64,000 nucleotides of DNA from Ananas comosus (Eukaryota; Streptophyta; Magnoliopsida; Poales; Bromeliaceae). The stretch covers positions 12,177,607-12,241,606 of the forward strand of contig NC_033629.1 in assembly GCF_001540865.1 (NCBI RefSeq). Direction: 5' to 3'. The position numbers and the translations under genes were made by a program. The notes beneath the pieces were generated by a model. It searched no databases and had not been told where the DNA came from. It saw only the letters and a list, made by a program, of their open reading frames with translations. This document shows, in pieces, positions 60,208 through 64,000 of this stretch; the first letter of the stretch is position 1, and each line of letters begins with the position of its first letter.

Positions 60208-60744
60208 TAAGCGTTGTTCGAGTAAAAGTGCTCGGAAAAACTGTATCAGCTATTTTCAGTAAAATGTTCCGAAAAACGAAAATCTTTTGCACACCTCTTG
60301 TAGGGTAGAAATTTTGTTGCTAGGGTTTGGTTCCCGCTTACTTCGGCGGTCGGGATTACCTCTTCTCATGCATTCTTCTCTGGCAGTGGAGCTGAAAATG
60401 CTCTCACGAAGCAGGACCAGTGTCGATTGCTCGGCCGGTCACTATACGACTATGCGGCATCAGGGATGTCAAACGGCAAAAAATCAGCTTACGAAAGACC
60501 ATGGCGACAGAAACAAATTCAATTTATTACATGAGTGAATGAATAGAGAAACATAGTCAATTTTTAGCGATCGACTCGGATTCACATGAAATGAAGAGTT
60601 TAACAGAGAACAGGGCTTACGATGTATCACAACTCAAAGGTACAAGACAGTGACCCTACCTTCTTCTGTTGAAGCACTGGTTAAAAGACACATCTACAAT
60701 GTATGCATATAACGTTCCGGGACTAGAGACCATGATATGTAGTT

Positions 60745-62763
60745 TTATGACTCCGCTTCGACGAATAAGCTTGCTTGCGGATGCAAACCTGCTTCTTTTA
60801 ATGTGAGAGAGTGCTTTTCCGGACCGTAGGATACACGCGGGAAATTCGAAACAAGGCTGTATTTCTCGGCTTGTAAGCAGTCCAAGGAATCGACATAGTC
60901 ATAGAGCGAACTGATGGTAGCTGAGCTGTGAAACCTCCTCTCTTTGCGCTCTCCGGTCGGAAAACGGATCAGCACCTACAAAGATAGCAATATTTACATT
61001 AAAAAGTCATCACCGAAGATGATTTTACTGTTCTAATATTAGAGCTGTTTATGTATATACCACGTAGAATTTTTTTTATTTGCATATAAATGTTTCAGAA
61101 ACTTAATTCCTCAGATACTAACCATTCTACTTACAAGAGTGCCTGTCATTGAAGTCTTTTTCTAATAAAAAAACTCACTTCCCAAGTTTCTGACTTTATT
61201 CTCGCAATTATTGGATGAGTTTGCAACTTAAGATGTGGTTATTTTCATAAGAAACTGCATAATCAATAGGTAGCTTCTGTAGACACTACTTGTGAAAGTA
61301 TGTAAGGAAAATAACATAGATACCGCAACACAAACAGTTGCACAAAAAATAGCATATATGCACTTTGCATATAGGTTCAACAAATAAGTTGACCTCAAGA
61401 CTAGCTCTATCAGTTTATAATTTAAAAGAACGAAAGGAGCAATAAAGAAACTGTGAGTAAGAAGGGGTTTATATATGACCTCTCCATACTACATAGAAGT
61501 TCTTATCTGACTGGAATGCCAACAAGGACGCTATGTTGGACGCTAATAGCATACCAATAAAACTCTGCAGTGATAGGCTGCAATTTCATGGAACTTTTAT
61601 CGTCGGTGCAGATATGATCATAGAAATCCAATGTTTTAACCAAAAGAAAAGAAACACCTCTAATGTAACCAAATGAGGTCTTGACCCTTAACTGACAGTT
61701 AGGAGGAGTATAGAGTACACAAGTATACTAAACTATTGGCCAAATAGATCAGAATTAGTCAAATTAACATTTATAAAGTAAAAAATAAGGAGAGATAAAG
61801 GTTGATCTCGGAAATAAAAATTTTGGAATTTGAAAACAGAAGGAAAACATACTTGCGTAACATCAGGCCCTTTCTCAGGTTCAGCTCCAAGTGCCATTGC
61901 TTTCTCTTGCCGCCTTCTTGCAATGGCAGCTTCCTTTTCAGCAGCTTCATGAGCTGCCCTCGCCAAAGCCTCTTCTTCCTCTTTACGCTTTCGTTCAGCT
62001 TCTGCAGCTTCTCTTTCCAAGCGCTCTTGTTCTTCTCTCCTTTGACGCTCTCTCGCCTATTTCATTTTTGCATAGGTTGGCAAATAAGCCAAAAGAGAAA
62101 GAAAAAAAAGAGAAATAGTGGCACAGATCTCTCAGAAGGTGGATACATATCATACCACCTATGAGGTCTATGAAAACTATTATGACAGTGGTGGTAGAAA
62201 CACAATTCAAAAGGTAAAGTATATTACACCAGGGCTTCCCAATCTTTTAAGAAGGTTTTAGCTCGGTCCCAACCTTTCAATTGTAACAATTAGGTTGCTG
62301 ATCTTCACAAAGGTTTATAATCTCATTCTTATTAAGATCCTCCGTTAGAGCCCTTGTATGATCGCTATGTGGCAAGTCCAAAAATTTTGTATGCAGAAGT
62401 TGATGACAAGTATGTTGCTATTTCTGTCTAATATGATGAACGAATGTAAATCAATTATGCATGATTGCAATAAAATCCAAACATTAGCGACCCAATTAGA
62501 AACTAAAAGGTCAGGAAACCAAAGTAAAACAACGTGGGGACCTCTTTTGCAATTTAACCTCAAATTTTGCAAATGCAAAGAAGTAAACATACTTGATCAG
62601 CTTCAAGTGCTGCTCTATATGCAGCATCTTGCTCCTCTCTCAAACGCTGGTTATTACGCCGCTCCTCGGCCTCTAGTCTTGCGGCTATTAAGGATGGAGA
62701 GTGCTCTTCAACCACCCTCTGAAGGATTGTGAGCATCTCTTCAGGAGATTTAGGCCCCTCAAT
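60745..62763 (-). CDS. PUX10: Plant UBX-domain protein 10 (FAF2/UBXD8-like), 3' part
   Basis: Three in-frame exons: 62593-62763, 61853-62056, 60745-60975, giving the C-terminal 57+68+76 aa. The first exon starts IEGPKSPEEMLTILQRVVEE, the end of the UAS domain linker. A charged coiled coil (RLREEQDAAYRAALEADQARERQRR and on to EKAMALG) follows, then EPEKGPDVTQ and a complete UBX domain with the RFPTGER and FPR turns and a PQASLFVE end. UBX domains bind the CDC48/p97 ATPase. PUX10 sits on ER and lipid droplets and recruits CDC48 to degrade oleosins in Arabidopsis. The UBA, membrane hairpin and UAS exons are not within the window; they must lie beyond position 64000 across an intron longer than 1.2 kb. 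Confidence 0.93.
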
Positions 62764-64000
62764 CTTAAAATGGTTAATATTATCAGTCAAAGGACTAATT
62801 ATAGACTTCATAATAACAAGCTACATATATAACAGGAAAATATGCAAGATAGACAGCTTATATAAAGAATCACAAAAAGAAGAAATGGAACGAGAAACAG
62901 AATCCCACTCTTAACAAATAAAGAAAAACTTTATGTGCAAGGATTTAACCATGAACAATCATAAATTATAGGAAACCTGTCCGTATCTATAGTTGAAACA
63001 ATCCTGTTCAAACATTGCATATCAACTAGCTCAAGACCCTAATCCAATCCAAGCCTGACCATTTACATGCCTATGGGAAAGCTTAATTTGCTCAAGAGGT
63101 GAAGCTAATTTTTCAGAACTAAAAGGAAGATATTAAATACACTAGCACAGCAGTACTATAAAGGCATAGTTAGTTACCAGCACAACTTTTAGCAGAAAGT
63201 GTCACTTTGTATATCTTACAGTAATCTAACTGATGGAGGAGGCCTAAAACTAAAAACCAATAGTACGATAAACCAAACTACAATAATGTCTCTTACCACC
63301 AAGTTTATAATTAACCAGCCAAAAATTATTCTTTTCCACCTTGGTAAGCCTACAGCCAACATATGATGTATTGCAAGTAAAAAAGCTTCACCTAAGCAAC
63401 ACCATTAATTGTTCCTCTATTCAAATTCTTTGCCTTTCAAATAACCACCAAGGCACCAACCCTATATCTGAACCTTCTATAATGCATAACGATCAGACAA
63501 AAGATTCACAAATTTTTCAGGGGAAATAAATCATGATTAAATGAAGTAACTCTGTTGTCTACTATATCCCTATTCCTCGACTCGGCATAACATGGAAGAC
63601 AACTCTTTCCATCTTAAGACCCAAACCAGAACTCTCAACAACTCCAATGCATTTCCTTAACCTCACAAATCAAAAGGTCAAATAGATCTAGGACCTGTTC
63701 AGCCTGCTAGCAGCACTCGAGAAGGTTTGTCCAATTAAGTTGTTTGCAAAAGCCCTAATGGATTTTTTTCGGAACTTTTATTTTTAAGACACAAAAGCTC
63801 ATCTCTTATTCCTGTCAGCTATACTCCAAACCCCTAGACTTTTTCTTGTGCCCTGCATCTTCTACTTCTCGATTAGAGAAACTGTTTTACAAGCAGTTAG
63901 CACTTCCCCGAATAGCTATTAGTTTGAGTTCCTTTTCAAATAGCTCTACTCAAATAACAATTTTACAGGAGCTCCAGCAAGAACAGGCCTCAAAATTCAT
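62764..64000 (-). other. PUX10 intron running off the window
   Basis: I find no coding similarity here to the missing UAS exons. It contains AT-rich sequence and a small inverted-repeat element near its outer end. Confidence 0.55.
63692..63989. mobile_element. Small inverted-repeat element in the PUX10 intron
   Basis: Left GACCTGTTCAGCCTGCTAGC and right end, reverse read AGGCCTGTTCTTGCTGGAGC, are imperfect inverted repeats. Related AGCTTCTGC/GAGCTCC words recur in MFSD5-like intron 4 (47430-47830), MYG1 intron 6 (40250-40430) and 26810-26890. Confidence 0.5.

Larger units (their letters stand above)
50048..60744. other. Gene-poor block of about 10.7 kb
   Basis: MFSD5-like 3'UTR to about 50270 and the PUX10 3'UTR near 60560-60744. 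Between them: foldback elements (51094-51452, 51927-52241, 55424-55665, 57851-58072, 58093-58626, 58673-58935), a SINE (57420-57573), a possible LTR remnant (56590-56990), a MITE (59562-60207), GAGCCGAACA-type repeats with an N (52300-52870), microsatellites (TTTA near 51520, GAA 56755-56777, CT 57147-57189, TA 59828-59850) and AT-rich sequence. The open frame near 56839-57243 is CT-repeat translation. No gene recognised. Confidence 0.6.

Overview
This is a nuclear plant chromosome window, most probably from a non-grass monocot. Genes have many introns with GT-AG borders, and the intergenic DNA is AT-rich and full of MITEs, SINE copies and TA runs. The two CYP96-type P450 exons and several first exons are strongly GC-rich, which is typical of monocots. 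The glutaredoxin has the CPYS active site known from a rice-type class. Pineapple or a relative would fit the repeat style, but that is a guess from memory, not shown by the sequence.

Gene order: (1) minus, 56-2482, CCDC115/Vma22-like V-ATPase assembly factor, 6 exons. (2) minus, 4120-4584, mitochondrial ribosomal protein L11, with a 5'UTR intron. (3) 5.5-14.4 kb, a CYP96-family P450 array on the minus strand: one 3' fragment ending at an N, then two intact two-exon genes, with two tRNA-Ile(AAU) copies inside a 1.34-kb direct duplication. (4) plus, tRNA-Pro(CGG) at 22.0 kb. (5) plus, 23366-27376, COBRA-like GPI-anchored wall protein. (6) plus, 28347-29979, secretory-pathway glutaredoxin. (7) minus, 30751-32803, NIP aquaporin with an unusual selectivity filter. 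(8) plus, 35841-40724, MYG1-type exonuclease. (9) plus, 44219-50047, MFSD5-like molybdate-anion transporter. (10) minus, 60745 to beyond 62763, the 3' half of PUX10 (UBX-domain protein), whose 5' exons lie outside the window.

I built all exon chains by hand; each keeps frame across every junction. The genes are ordinary housekeeping or wall/transport genes with no operon-like logic. The only cluster is the CYP96 array, which duplicated together with its promoters.

The remaining DNA (14.4-22 kb and 50.3-60.7 kb are the largest gene-poor blocks) is transposon-derived: Tourist-like MITEs with TAA target duplications, a Mutator-like foldback with a perfect 9-bp duplication in a MYG1 intron, CACTA-like ends, a tRNA-derived SINE family, and a family of TA-flanked foldback elements whose short and long forms occur in the same order at two loci.

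I did not find a convincing new multi-gene system. The best leads are the NIP pore with lysine replacing the near-invariant arginine, the N-marked duplication at 5.5-8.2 kb (probably an unmerged contig overlap), the CACTA-type ends around one P450, and the paired foldback elements.
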